Positions 26,611 to 41,351 of a stretch of DNA of 64,000 nucleotides are shown piece by piece (the first letter of the stretch is position 1; the number at the start of each line of letters is the position of its first letter). Position numbers and translations under genes: made by a program. The notes beneath the pieces are model-generated. The model saw nothing but the letters and a program-made list of their open reading frames with translations. It was not told the DNA's origin and did not search any database. This DNA is from Lycium barbarum (Eukaryota > Streptophyta > Magnoliopsida > Solanales > Solanaceae): NCBI RefSeq assembly GCF_019175385.1, contig NC_083341.1:17182203-17246202 (forward strand), given 5' to 3'.

Positions 26611-28600
26611 GTCTAATGGGATCGGGATATCCCGACCCATAAGCTTAGTGGGATGAGACGGGATAAGGGTTTCGTCCCTATCCCGTCTCACTTCTGTCCC
26701 AGTCCCCCCATCCCCTTAATAAGTCCGTCCCCATCCCATTCCGTCCCACTCAAATCATCCCATCCCTCGTCCCAACCACTCGCATCCCACTTAAATTAGA
26801 AAAATCATGTTTGTACGTTTTAAATTTGCAATGTTATCAATTTAGTTTTGAAGTTCACTTTAAATTATTGTCATTTACTAAATGTATGTAGTTTTGTATT
26901 ACACTATCATCTATTTATAATTTTTTAGTGCTTAAATATTTAAATTAAAAAAAAATCCATTAACGTGCCCGATTCGTCCTGTCACGTTAGCTTAGTGGGA
27001 TGGGACAAGCCTAGTGGAGCGTTCGTCACCTCTGTCCCGTTAACTAACATCCTGATCCCGTCAATAATTCGTCCCGTCAAGAATTCGTCCCCTTTTGTCT
27101 CGTTAGACAGTCGTAGTCTAAACTAAAAAGAATTATATACTTAAAATTTGAATATGAATTAGCTAAACAAAGATGATTGATAAATATTAGTCTACACCAA
27201 GCTTACTGATTCCTAAATTGATCTAATGTGCTCTAATCTTATGTTATCTTCTTTATAAAATACAAAATAAGGTTGTCTTTTGAAGCAATAAGAGCTATAA
27301 AAATGGTACCCTACAAATTCATCATCATTAAAATCTGCCAAAAAAACAGGTGAAATAGGAAAATGAAAGGAAAAGAAACGAATATTAACGTGACAAGTGA
27401 CTTTATGAATGCCTCAGAATCCTTGTAGAGGTAGCACATGCATTAACAATCTCTGTCTGGACTTTTCAAAGTAAATCCAACAGAAAACACATGGTCCCCT
27501 AAATTCAAGTTTGAAGTTCAGTTTAAATTTGTGTTCATTTACTAAATTTATGTAGTCTTGTATTACAATATCATCTATTTATAATTTTTCAGTACTTAAA
27601 TATTTAAATTAATGAAAAAAATTAAAAAAATCCCACTAAGGCTAGTGGTTCGTCACCCCTCCGTTCAGTGGCGGAGCCAGGATTTATGTCAAGGGGGTTC
27701 AAAAATATAAAGAAGCCATAAATGAAGAAGCTAAGGGGGTTCAACGTCTACTATATATACATAAAAAATAATTTTCACCTTATATATACAGTGTAATTTT
27801 TCGCCGAAGGGGGTTCGGATGAACCCCCTCGGCTCTATCTACATCCGCCACTGCCTCCGTTCACTAACGTCCCGTTAGCTCAGTGGGATAGGACTAACCT
27901 AGTGGTTCGTCACTCCTATCCCGTTCACAAACATCCCGGTCCTCCTATTCTGTTAAGAAATCTCCTCGTCCCGTCCTATCCAGTCAGACCACCTTACTCT
28001 GAACTAAAAAGAATTGCTTACTTAAAATTAGAATATGAATTAGCTAAACAAAGATGATTTTTATTTTAATTGAATACCACTAAGCAAGCTTAGTAGGGCT
28101 TTTATTTATATGGAAATAAAATAACAAAACAAAAGTCCAAATAAAGACAACAAAACGAAAAAACAGGAACAAAAAGAAAATATCAGGAATCTAGGAGCTT
28201 CCACTCCAAAAAAACACTCCACATCAAGCTCCATCTCTAAATCTTTGATCGATTTTCCGAGCTAATATTAGTCTACACCAAGATGATTGATAAATATTAG
28301 TCTACACCAAGCTAATTGATTCTAAATTTGATCTAATATGCTCTAATCTTATGTTATCTTCTTTGTAAAATACAAAATACAGTTGTCATTTGAAGTAATA
28401 GAGCTACCCTACATATTCATATCATTAAAATCTGCCCAAAAAGCAGATGAAACAGTGAAATGAAAGGAAAACAAACGAATATTAACGTGACAAGGGATTT
28501 ATTATTGCCTCAGAATCCTTATAGAGGGAGCACATGCATTACCAATCTCTATTCTGGGTTTTTCAACGTAAATCCAACAGAGAACATATGGACCCCTACC
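26611..28600. repeat. Local tandem duplication (about 26830-27510 and 27513-28600)
   Basis: The block from TTTGAAGTTCA..CATCTATTTATAATTTTT through GTTAGCTTAGTGGGATGGGA to TTAGTCTACACCAAGCT and the CAGAATCCTTGTAGAGG motif occurs twice in a row. The second copy contains a MITE (27666-27853) and an extra stretch at about 28063-28285. The last 330 bp of the unit occur a third time at 56816-57140, just upstream of peroxidase gene 3, so this block belongs to the ancestral upstream region of the duplicated peroxidase. The 26.63-26.78 kb part is rich in GTCCC/GGGAC repeats. Confidence 0.75.
27666..27853. mobile_element. hAT MITE with perfect 8-bp duplication
   Basis: 188 bp, ends CAGTGGCGGAGCCAGGA and ...CATCCGCCACTG, flanked by CCTCCGTT on both sides (27658-27665 and 27854-27861). 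Internal complementary AAGGGGGTTC / GAACCCCCT. Confidence 0.9.
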
Positions 28601-28950
28601 CCCCTGATTATAAGAAGGAAAATAAACTCTTGCATTATTAACCCAATTATTTATGACAACATGGCCAATTACTATACGCAGCAATTGCTTAATAAAATTG
28701 GGCAATAAATTAAGAGAAAATTTCATAAATAGCTATAGCTTAGAGCATAATTACAAAACATATCTATCATTTGCGTATTCACAAAACGTAGCTAGAGTTG
28801 CTTTATCAGGCGAGTATCAGCTGTATCAGGCGAAAGAGTTGTATCCAGAAGGTAAAAAATTTATCAGGCGGGTATCACCTATATCATCGCATACTGTCAG
28901 CTGAATCGCGCGAAAGAGTTATATCAAATGGATACTATATCAGCGTTGAT

Positions 28951-29794
28951 CAGTGTTTTAAAAGGCGGAAGCGTGAGACAAGGCGTTTTATTTAGCACGG
29001 GCGAGGCGTTAGCCCTGAGGCATGGGACCCATGGATATTTAATATTTAATTTATAATATAGTAAAATAGCATAAATAACACAAAAATTATATTAAAATAC
29101 ATTAATAGTTTAAAAATATTAAAAACACTAAAGAAAACTCATAGAAAATAAAACTTCTAACATGATATTACAAGTATAAATAATGCAATGATATAAAAGT
29201 TATTATGAGATGCAAATCAACTCTAACATCTTACTTTCAAACAAAAAAAAGAATCACAATTTCTTAAAATACATTACTTTTATACTATGCAATTTACCCC
29301 TTGAAAGAAAAAAATCAATAAACTTTATTTGTATGTAATTAAAACATTACTACATGAATAAAAGCAAAATTTCAAATAGTGAAATAATAAAATATGATAA
29401 TTTTGAGACATATAGGACATAAACATGAAGACCAATGATAAGTGAAGATGTAAAATTCGTCAATCTATTTTTAAAATAAATTGTTAATTGTTATTCACCC
29501 TCAATTAGTGAGTATGCAATGCCAGGGCTTGTTACTTGAGTTACTCTCAATCTTCTTATTTCTATAGATGAAAAAACTATTAAACATCATTTTATTAAAG
29601 AATTATGAGGGTCAACAGTGTTTAACTAAATACTTTGACACATAATTTGTGTAAGAACTCTTAGGCGAGCCCCGAGAGTTGGGCGTTAGGCGTGTTTAGG
29701 GCGTACAGTCGGGCGCTTAGGGCGTAAGCCTCACAGAACTTAGCCCTACCCGTAAGCCCCGAGGCGAGCTCCGAAACTGCCTTTTAAAACACTG
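28951..29794. mobile_element. Non-autonomous hAT-like element
   Basis: TIRs CAGTGTTTTAAAAGGC at both ends, flanked by GCGTTGAT / ACGTTGAT (8 bp, one mismatch). Sub-terminal GC-rich motifs (GGGCGAGGCGTTAGCCC; GGGCGCTTAGGGCG) and an AT-rich core. No transposase. Confidence 0.88.
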
Positions 29795-29802
29795 ACGTTG
29801 AT

Positions 29803-30123
29803 AGCTACGTCTCATAAATTTTTGAAACTATAGCTACATTTCGTAAATACAGTAAATGTTTGCCACGTCGCCTTTTTTTTTTTTTTTTGCCACAGTTTAG
29901 AAATTTTATTTCTTGAGAATACAGACAGTGTTAGGATCTTCTGAAAATTAAATTAATTTGTTCCAAATTTATAAATTGAAGTTGTTAGTTGCTGATGAAG
30001 TTTTAATCACGTACTGCCATGTTCCAATTTCTGAAAACAGAACTATCTTTTGACTTGCAAATAGTTGTTATTACTCTATTAGTCTCTACATCTAAATCTA
30101 ATTAGTTGCGTTTAATTATAGTA
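29803..30123. other. Spacer between hAT and Helitron
   Basis: AT-rich. Contains a T18 tract near 29873. No gene. Confidence 0.35.
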
Positions 30124-32310
30124 CTAGACGGCCTATATCCGTGCTGCGCACGGGCCCAACACTTTATATTATAGTGCATCTATGTGTATGTAGTTGTCTT
30201 TGAATAGTGATTATATATATATATAGTATATATTATGTTTAAAACACAATTAATATAACATTGTAGTTTGTGCTCCGTATCTAAACTTTTATTATATTAA
30301 TGTTTGCTATGAATACAAAATCGGCAAATTTATTAATATTTTTTAAAAGAGAAGACTTGTTTAAAAGGAAACTATTTCCCTCTCTTTGAGATAAAACAAT
30401 AGCAATATTTAAGCATCAGTTGATACTTTCAATTTTAATTCGATTAATTTAAAGGTGTAAAATACTTATTATTTTTTTATCAAATTTTGATTTGGATAAT
30501 TCTAATTCAAATTATTAAATTAATTTTACATTTTTAAAACGAAACAAAGTAGAAATTGATTTTCTATTTAAACGAAGAAATACTATTTATTAATTTTTGG
30601 TAAATATTTTCGGTTTAGCTCATTTTCCAACAGTTTAATAACTAGATTAGATCTCAGGCTAATATAAAAAAAAAAACTGTATGGTTTGACTACTTAACTT
30701 TTTGAAGAAAAGTAATTTCATTTGCTCCCACTAATGGATTGATACGCACGTGACTATGAATCCATCATTATTGACTTAATGAGATACTTTGGAAATTACA
30801 TTAATATTGTTTGATTTTTTAATATGGAGTGCACTTTTTTTTTTGACATTATTAATTTGCACTATTTTTATGCATATATATATATATATATATATATGTA
30901 CTATGTTCAAAACACGATTAATATAACATCGTAGTTTGTACTCTGTATCTAAAACTTTAGTATATTAGTGTTTACTACGAATACAAAGTCTGTACTTTTT
31001 TTTTGACATTTTTTTTAATATGGGGTTCACTTTTTTTTTTTTGATATTGCTTGATTTTGTTAATATGGGGTTCACTTTTTTTACAGTGAGTTTGGAGATG
31101 GTGGGTTTCACTTTTTTTTTTTATATTGCTTGATGTTATTTAGTATGAGGTCCACCCTTTATGGGGTGCACTTTTTTTTTTTGGACATTATTAGTTTGTA
31201 CTATTTTTATGCATATAATATATATACATATACTATGTTCAAAACATAATTAATATAACATTGTAGTTTGTGCTCCGTATCTAAAACTTTATTATATTAG
31301 TGTTTCTACGAATACAAAGCCAACACTTTTTTTTTAACATTATATTTTTTTTAATATGGGGTTCACTTTTTTTTTATTTTTTATATTGCTTGATTTTGAT
31401 AATATAGGGTCCACTTTTTTTTTCATGAGTTTGGAGATGGTGAGTTTCACTTTTTTTTCTTCCTTTTTTTTTTATTGCTCGGTGTTATTTAGTATGGGGC
31501 CCACCCTTTTTTTTTAAGGGACAACGGACGACGAAGCATGGGTCTAAACCCATGCTTTATGTATTTTTTTTTTATATTTGTTTTTTATTTTTTATATTGG
31601 TTGGTGTTGTTTAGTATGAGGCCCACCCTTTTGGACATTATTAGTTTGCACTATTTATATATATATATATATATACTATGTTCAAAACACGATTGATATA
31701 ACATTGTAATTTGTGTTCTGTATCTAAAACTTTATTATATTAGTGTTTGCTACGAATACAAAGTCTGCACTTTTTTTTTGACATTGTTTATTTTTTTAAT
31801 ATGGGATTCACTTTTTTTTTTTTTTTATATATATATATATATTGCTTGATTTTGTCAATATGAGATACTATGTTCAAAACACGATTAATATAACATTGTA
31901 GTTTGTGCTCCGTATTTAAAACTTTATTATATTAGTGTTTGCTACGAATACGCACGTGGCAATGAATCCATCATTATTGACCTAATGAGATACTTTAAAA
32001 ATTACATGAATATTGTTTGATTTTTTAATATGGGCGGCACATTTTTTTTACATTATTAATTTGCACTATTTTTTTAATATTAGTTGTTGTTTAATATATA
32101 TGGGGCCCACATTTTTTTTTAATTAAATTGGAACGGATATATATATATATATATATATTAGAATTATGGGGCCCATAATTTTTTTTTAATATTAGTTATT
32201 ATTTAATATATATGAAATTTAATATATATGAGGCTCATATTATTTTTTTCTATTAAATTGAGACGGACGACGAGAAAGTGAGTTGGACTCGCTCTTCTTA
32301 ACGGTAGTAA
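30124..32310 (-). mobile_element. Non-autonomous Helitron-like element, - orientation, expanded repeats
   Basis: Same family as 20007-21700. On + it starts CTAG (30124-30127) preceded by A and followed by the hairpin CCGTGCTGCGCACGG. At least five tandem internal units carry AACATTGTAGTTTGTGCTC and TTTGCTACGAATA (one unit has CATCGTAGTTTGTACTC). It ends near GACGACGAGAAAGTGAGTT at about 32270-32310. Several (TA)n tracts. No gene. Confidence 0.75.
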
Positions 32311-33390
32311 TAAAGTAAAAGTAAAAGTAAAAGTAACTTATCTGGCTGAATAAATTTGAAATAAAACAATAGTTAACGATTTGACAATGGCATGCCAAAA
32401 AGCAGGTACTAGCTCCTATTTAGTGATACAACTTGCATGTAGATATTTCCAGGAGCAGGTGACTTTTTCTTTTTTCAATTCTAAAAGCAGCCATCAAAGT
32501 AAGAAATAATTAGAGGGACAAAGTAAAGAACAAACACAAGATTTGGTTTTCATGTGTCTGTATATGTTTGTATGTGTAAAAAATTCCCGGCTCAATTTAT
32601 TTGGCATAGTTTGATTTAATACGGGAGTTTTTTAAAAAAAAAACTTTAAATTTCTGATCTTAAATATGTCATAACATTTGTGTTATTTTAAGACTTTTGA
32701 CACTTGTGACCGGTAAAATTTCCTGCATACATCCTAAATAATACAATGATGTAGATTTTTCGCTTGACAGTTGACATGTATATGGTGCAATTTCAGACTA
32801 GAAATTGTTTGAACGTTCACAGTATTGTTGTCTTGTCGGTAGTAGTGTTGCATTGTTAAAAATGGCGTAAAAGAAAATATTACATTTAGTTTAAAAATTG
32901 TTACTCAAATTTTTTTTTTTTAAAGAAAATAAAAAATTGTGGCCTCAAACATATATACCATAACATTTGTGTCAAGGCCAATTAATGCGACACAACCCAG
33001 TAAATTCGGCTTAACTTCGGCTCACATCCTGTATTTTTGTGTATTAAACATTTTATTTAATTTGTACAAATAATGTATTCAGAACTCCACAAGAAAACAA
33101 AATTGTGATCCAGAGCTCACATGCTAAAAATACTGACTCCACCTCTGAATTTTATGTGGCTGTAAAAGTTTCTTATTAAGGAAATATAGAATGCATCATT
33201 CTTTTCTTAATGGACTAATAGGGGATATATAATGCCAAACAAAGTGAAACAGAGGGAGTAATAGGGTGTGTCCGGTACGCTGGAAGTAAATTTCTAGAAA
33301 ATAATTATTTGAAAAAGCGACTTGTTTTTTGAAAAATATACTTGGAAATAATAATATCAGAAAATCGGATAATATCTTAATTCGATAAAT
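32311..33390. other. Upstream flank of peroxidase gene 2
   Basis: AT-rich. A lone MITE-type end (CAGAGGGAGTA) lies near 33251 and a GGGTGTGTCCGGTACG motif near 33263. This stretch is absent upstream of gene 3. No gene. Confidence 0.4.
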
Positions 33391-33622
33391 TTTTTGAGTA
33401 TTAAAGATGAATAATGATGACATTTTTTAACTAAATCAGATAAGGAGTTTTTATGCATAAAAGAGGAAATGTCGGTCTGATTAAGAAATATGAAACTCAC
33501 TGAACGAGTACAACAAGAGACAGAGTGTGACTAATTAATCAATCAAACAAGTAGAATTATAGAAAATTACAAGTATAGTACTAAAAAAGCACATGCTAGT
33601 TAGCTTGTCAAAGTTCAGTGCC

Positions 33623-33628
33623 TATAAA
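33623..33628 (+). promoter_or_regulatory. TATA box of peroxidase gene 2
   Basis: TATAAA 87 bp before the ATG at the start of a sequence shared with gene 3 (57413-57418). Confidence 0.7.
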
Positions 33629-33714
33629 TTTCCATTTGGAATTGAAACAAACACAACAAAGAAAAGTAAATAAGCTAGTACGTACTACACTCTCTTTTGA
33701 AGATAAGAAACAAA

Positions 33715-35890
<2,176 letters not shown>

Positions 35891-36028
35891 GATGAATCTT
35901 TGGTTTTTTTGGTTCATGATTTTGAGTTGGTATTTTTACAAGCCCTGCATGAAGATGGTTTAGGGCAACATGTATCATGTTCCCTTTTTATTTGTTTCTT
36001 CATTCTTTTGTAACTTGATGGTTGTTTA

Positions 36029-36034
36029 AATAAA
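36029..36034 (+). terminator. Polyadenylation signal of peroxidase gene 2
   Basis: AATAAA about 140 bp after the stop, conserved at 59988-59993 behind gene 3. Confidence 0.55.
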
Positions 36035-36037
36035 GGC

Positions 36038-36143
<106 letters not shown>

Positions 36144-36159
36144 GCCCCTTAAATTTATA

Positions 36160-36715
36160 ATTTCATATAGACACTTGAACTTGTTATACCTAATGAACAC
36201 TTAAATTCGAGTCAAATTGTGTCGATTAGACACAATGTGATGAAATAGTTAAGAAAACAAAATATTTGTAGTACACACGCCAGTAATGTGGCAAAGAAGC
36301 AAATAAACTAATGTCACGTGGCTTTGATCCCAAATAATTAAAAATAAAAAATAAAAAATCTTTTGAACCACAAAAAAAAAATAAAAAAATTACTCCATTT
36401 ATCTTAATCTATGTGATACTTTTCGTTTTTCGAATCGCTTTGACTAAATTTTAAAGCTATATTGGCTAAATATTTTAACTATCTATATTCATAAGCTTAA
36501 TATATGCAAAAACATTTTCTTAAAGAGTGGTGCAGAGAGTTTCACATTTTTCATTTTAAATGGGTCGCAACACAGCGAGTCATGTCCATCAATTGTAAAA
36601 AGGAGGTACGAAAATTAAATATCTTTTATTGTCCTTTTTGAAATATATTTAAAGTGGAAAAGGGCTAAAAATGCCCTTATCCTATCATATTGGGTTCATG
36701 AATGCTCATAGGGAT
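36160..36715. repeat. Duplicated 3' flank, copy A
   Basis: Matches 60040-60615 behind gene 3 and, from 36197, also copy B (38112-38404 plus 41352-41570). Runs from the GTCGATTAGACAC motif through TCATGTCCATCAATTGTAAA to TTCATGAATGCTCAT, where a hAT-type end TAGGGATGGC begins at 36709. Confidence 0.8.
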
Positions 36716-38111
36716 GGCAAACGGGCGGGTCGAGTCGGATACGGGTCGGGTCGAAAATGGGTTAATCAAAAACGGATCAGTTACCCGACCTCCCCGTATT
36801 TAATACAGATAAAAAATGGGTTACTCGATGGATAATATGGACATATTATCCATATTATCCAAAGTTACTTTAAAGAAGCTGGTTTCATGTAGCTAATATG
36901 GAGAAGATTAAATTATCTTCTTGTCCACAAATTCAATCCCTAGCACATAGTTGCGCCTCTGCATTTGTGGGAAGAATAGAATTTAGGAACTTTCCAATGA
37001 CACGACCTCCAAGAAAACATATTTCGGAAATTACCACCCAAGACCCACCATCCCCCCGGCCCCGCTCCAAGCCTTTTAGAAACAAAAAAAGAAAAAAAAA
37101 AAAAAACTTCAAAAACTTTTTTTTTAAAATTGGTTTTTGAGGGTGGTGGGGTGTGGGTCGATTTGTGGGGGGGAGGGGTAGTGTAGAAAACCAAAAAAAA
37201 TATTAGAAACTTTAAAAAGAATTTGGAGGGGGTTGGGGGTTAGTTGGGTGGTGGTGGAGGGTATGGTTGGGGGAAGGGAGGTGTAGAAAACCAAAATAAA
37301 AACTTTTAAAAAAAATTAAATTTTTTTTAGGGATGGTGAGGTTGGGGGGTGGGGGAGGGGTAGTGTAGAAAACCAAAAAAAAAAAATAGAAACTTTAAAA
37401 AGAATTTGGAGGGGGTTTTTTTGGGGGGGGGGTGTTAGTTGGGTGGTGGTGGGGGTGTAGAAAACCAAAATAAAAACTATTAAAAATTTTGATTTTTTTT
37501 TGGAGGGGTGGTGAGGTGGTTGGTGGGTGGGGTAGTGTAGAAAATCAAAAAAGATATTAGAAACTTTAAAAAGAATTTGGAGGGGGCTTGGGAGTGTAGG
37601 GTTAGTTGAGTGGTGGTGGGATGTGTGTAGAAAAACAAAATAAAAAATTTTAATTTTGTTTTTTGGAGGGTTGGTTCGGGGGGGGGGGGGGGGGGAGGTT
37701 TAAAAAAAAAATTGTTTTTTAGGGTGGGGTTGGGGGGTGGGTACTGTATAAAACTAAAAAAAATATTAGAAACATGGAAAAAAAATTGGAGGGGGTGTGG
37801 GGTGGGGTGGTTGGTAAAATGTCAAATGTGGGAGTTGTTTTCATAATTTCATTAGGGAAGTCATTTTTCTCATTTTTAAGGAACTTGTTTTTTTAAAGAA
37901 AATATTTTTAAAAATCTTTAAACAAACCAACATGAGAAAATGGGCATACCGAACACACCTTAAATGTTGTGGGTTTTATCCATTTTACCCATTAAATTAC
38001 CCATATTTTAAGTGGATAATATGGGTTGACTCATATTGGACCCATTTTAAATGGGTTGGGTATCCAACCAATTTTAAAAGAGTTGAATCAGGCGGATAAC
38101 CATATTTTTTG
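36709..38111. mobile_element. hAT-like fragment containing a G-rich minisatellite
   Basis: Left end TAGGGATGGCAAACGGGCGGG is a typical plant hAT tip. Sub-terminal ACCCG/ATGGGT repeats recur near the right side (ATGGGTTGACTCATATTGGACCC). The expected right tip is missing: the sequence joins copy B of the peroxidase flank directly at about 38112, so it is truncated. Confidence 0.5.
37135..37850. repeat. G-rich tandem repeat (minisatellite)
   Basis: A unit of about 190 bp recurs roughly four times. Each unit has GTGTAGAAAACCAAAA, TTAGAAACTTTAAAAAGAA, TTTGGAGGGGGTT and TTAGTTGGGTGGTGGTGG. G runs of 5-16 are frequent (for example 37679-37695). Strand asymmetry is strong: G on +, C on -. Confidence 0.85.
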
Positions 38112-38404
38112 AACACTTGACTCGAGTCAAATTACGTCGATTAGACACGATGTGATGAAATAGTTAAGAAAACAAAATATGTGTAGTACACACGCCAATA
38201 ATGTGGCAAAGAAGCCAATAGAATAATGTCACGTGGCTTTTGATCCCAAATAATTTTTTAAAAAAAATCTTTTGAACCACAAAAAAAAAAAAAGGGAAAA
38301 ACTTAATCCCTCCATTTCAATCTATGTGATACTTTTTACTTTTCGAGAGTCGTTTTGACTAAATTTTAAAGCTAAATTAGCTAAATATTTTAACTATCTA
38401 TATT
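38112..38404. repeat. Duplicated 3' flank, copy B, first part
   Basis: GAACACTTGACTCGAGTCAA... matches 60065 onward better than copy A does (ACACGATGTGATG, ATATGTGTAG). It continues after the inserted elements at 41352. Confidence 0.8.
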
Positions 38405-40121
38405 TCTATTATATATAAGTGGCTAAGAGGGACCAACACCGCAATACCTAAAGCTTTACAAATTGTACACGCAATGAATGCTTGTACCAAAAGCTATATA
38501 ACTTGTACACTTTAACCAATTGATTTTTTATCCCACGTGGACATATGTCATACTGCTTAATATTTATTCCCTTCTCATATATATACGTATACACTTCAAT
38601 TTTAATTCTCCGACACATTTATTTCCTCCGTGCATTTTTACTTGTTCACTTTTGACTTTTCACGTTCTTACTGAATATTTATTCCCTTCTCATATATAGA
38701 CGTATGCAGTTCAATTTTAATTCTCCTACGCAAATTTATTTTCTTCGTGCACTTTTACTTGTTCACTTTTGACTTTTCACGTTCTTTAAGAATTAATAAA
38801 TCCCTCGTGGACATATGTTATAGTACTGAATATTTATTCTCTTCTCATGTATACACGTATGCACTTCAATTTTAATTCGCCGACACATTTATTTCCTCCG
38901 TGCACTTTTACTTGTTCACTTTTGACTTTTCACGTTCTTGCTAAATATTTCATATGTCATAGTACTTAATATTTATTCCTTCTCATGTATAGACGTGTGC
39001 ACTTTAATTTTAATTCTCCGATACATTTATTTCCTCCGTATACTTTTACTTGTTCACTTTTGACTTTTTACGTTCTTGCTAAATATTTATTCTTTTCTCA
39101 TGTATAGACGTATGCAGTTCAATTTTAATTCTCCCACACAAATTTATTTCCTCGGTGCACTTTTACTTGTCCACTTTTGACTTTTCACGTTCTTTATGAA
39201 TTAATAAATCTCACGTGGACATATGTCATAGTACTAAATATTTATTCTCTTCTCATGTATACACGTATGCACTTCAATTTTAATTCTCCGACACATATTT
39301 ATTTCCTCCGTGCACTTTTACTTGTTCCATGTATACCCGTATGCACTTCAATTTTAATTCTCCAACACATATTTATTTCCTCCATGCACTTTTACTTGTT
39401 CACTTTTGACTTTTCACGTTCTTGCTGAATATTTATTCTCTTCTCATGTATACATGCATGCATTTCAATTTTAATTCTCCGACACCTACTTATTTCCTCC
39501 GTGCACTTTTACTTGTTCACTTTTGACTTTTCATGTTCTTTAAGAATTAATAAATGAAATACTCCATCCGTCCCATATTACTGGCCACATTACTTGACTT
39601 TTCACATTCTTTAAGAATTAATAAATGAAGTACTCCCTTCGTCTCATATTACTTGACCACATTACTATACTTGACTTTTCACGTTCTTTAAGAATTAATA
39701 AATGAAGTACTCCCTTCGTCCCATATTACTTGGTCGTACACTTTAACCAACTACTTTTTTATCCCACGTAGACATATGTCATAGTAGTGAATATTTATTC
39801 TCTTCTAATGTATACACGTATGCACTTCAATTTTAGTTCTCCGACACATTTATTTCCTCCGTGCCCTTTTACTTGTTCACTTTTGACTTTTCACGTTCTT
39901 TAATAATTAATAAATGAAGTACCCCCTCCGTCCCATATTACTTGGGTCCAAGAGGGGCGAACACAACAACAACAAATAAGAGAAAAAGAAAAAAATTATG
40001 GAGACTCACTACGGAAAATCGCAGTATCCTTTGCAAAATATGCAAATAATAAAGACTAACTAAATTGAGTAACCAAATTAATTATGTTGGGCCCCGTGCA
40101 TCGCAGGGCATAGTTTGCTAG
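38405..40121 (+). mobile_element. Non-autonomous Helitron with TTGACTTTTCACG tandem repeats
   Basis: Starts TCTATTATATATAAGTGGC and ends with hairpin GCCCCGTGCATCGCAGGGC, spacer and CTAG (40118-40121) followed by T. The empty site is visible in the flank of gene 3 (ATTTATATATAAGC near 60359). The interior holds about ten copies of a 110-150 bp unit with CACTTTTACTTGTTCACTTT, TTGACTTTTCACGTTC, CAATTTTAATTCTCCGACAC and ATTTATTTCCTCCGTG. No helicase. Confidence 0.85.
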
Positions 40122-40134
40122 TATATAAGCTGAA

Positions 40135-41351
40135 GGCCAAATCCATCGACCACCTGTGGTCGTTCGGATTTTTCAACTGAACACCTCAAGTAACCTTTGT
40201 TCCATTTAGATACCTACGATAAGATTTGACTGTGTCATTTAGACACTTTTTACTGACATGACAACTTGGGTGGATTGTACACCAAATAGGTGCGTGAAGA
40301 GCCCAAAAAACAGATTTTTTTTCTTTTATTTTTTTCTTTTTAGTTCTTCTTCTTTCTTCTTCATTCTTTTTCTCTACTATCACCAAGCTTACTCCTTTAA
40401 TGGAGGTGGGATTCGACTCAAATCTGTTACCATCGCTATTGCTGCTATTTCCACCACCACTACTGCTACACCTAATAATCAATCTACCAAAATTTCATTT
40501 CAACATTTGCTTCATTTGGATTCTTGAAAAAACCAAATTGGTAATTGATTTTGTTCTTAATGTTCTCAGATTGATTAATTCAATGTTGTCAATTCATTTC
40601 TCATTCAGTGCTCAGTATGAAAATATTCTTACGCATAATTTGCAGAAAACACTAAAAAAAATTAAGTGAACAAAAAAAAAAGATTCTTTTTTTAAATCTT
40701 TTGGGAAAAGAGCAAACTCTTCAACCTTAAGAATTCTTTTTTTAAATCTTTTGGGAAAAAAGCAAACTCTTCAACCCTAAGAATTCCTTTTTAATCTTTA
40801 TCACTGAAAACCCGAATAAATTTGCAGATGGATATGAACATAAAAGCAAGATTTCATCAAAGACTAACGATTGCATGAAAAAACAAGAAACTTCATTGTT
40901 CCCCCGTGCATTCTTCTCTGCCATGGAGGTTTGGGCGGGGAAGATAATCACATATTGGGGGGGGGGGGGGGGAGAGACAGAGATGATGATGGAAAAGGAG
41001 GGGTATGGAGGAGAAACTCCTTTTTTGTAATTATTTAGGTGTGTGTATAATATGGTTGGGGGGGGGGGGGGGGGGGGGTAGGGACTTTTTTTACTTTTTG
41101 AAATATTATTTTTTTTCTCAAAATTTATTTTTAATATTATTATTTGATCAAATGCCACATGTCATAACTTAATTTGTCATTTCGCCACGGCGAGTGTGTT
41201 ACGCACATTTTACATATTTGGCTGATTGTGCAAAAAGTGTCTAAATGACACGATCAAACCTTATCTTAGGTGTCTAAATGGAACAAAGCTTACTTGAGGT
41301 GTTGAGGTGAAAAATCCGGACAACCACATATGTCTATCAATGGATTTGGCC
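40135..41351. mobile_element. Mutator-type foldback (TIR) element, 1.2 kb
   Basis: TIRs of about 150 bp begin GGCCAAATCCATCGA and end with the inverse. The flanks TAAGCTGAA (40126-40134) and TAAGCTAAT (41352-41360) suggest a 9-bp duplication with two changes. The interior has a CTT/TTC-rich stretch, poly-G runs at about 40957-40972 and 41057-41078, and two direct copies of a 50-bp AAATCTTTTGGGAAAA motif. Reading frames inside are low-complexity and not credible genes. Confidence 0.75.

Noticed and set aside
36898..37194. Opposed 80-84 codon frames before the G-rich minisatellite
   Set aside because: Basic and Pro-rich low-complexity translations in a hAT fragment; no motif.
40258..40669. Two overlapping 89-codon frames on +
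   Set aside because: Run through CTT/TTC-rich filler of the same foldback element, without domains or conserved start.
40742..41158. 138-codon Pro-rich frame on -
   Set aside because: Low-complexity translation of poly-G runs and T-rich DNA inside a foldback transposon; no homologous arm copy keeps it.
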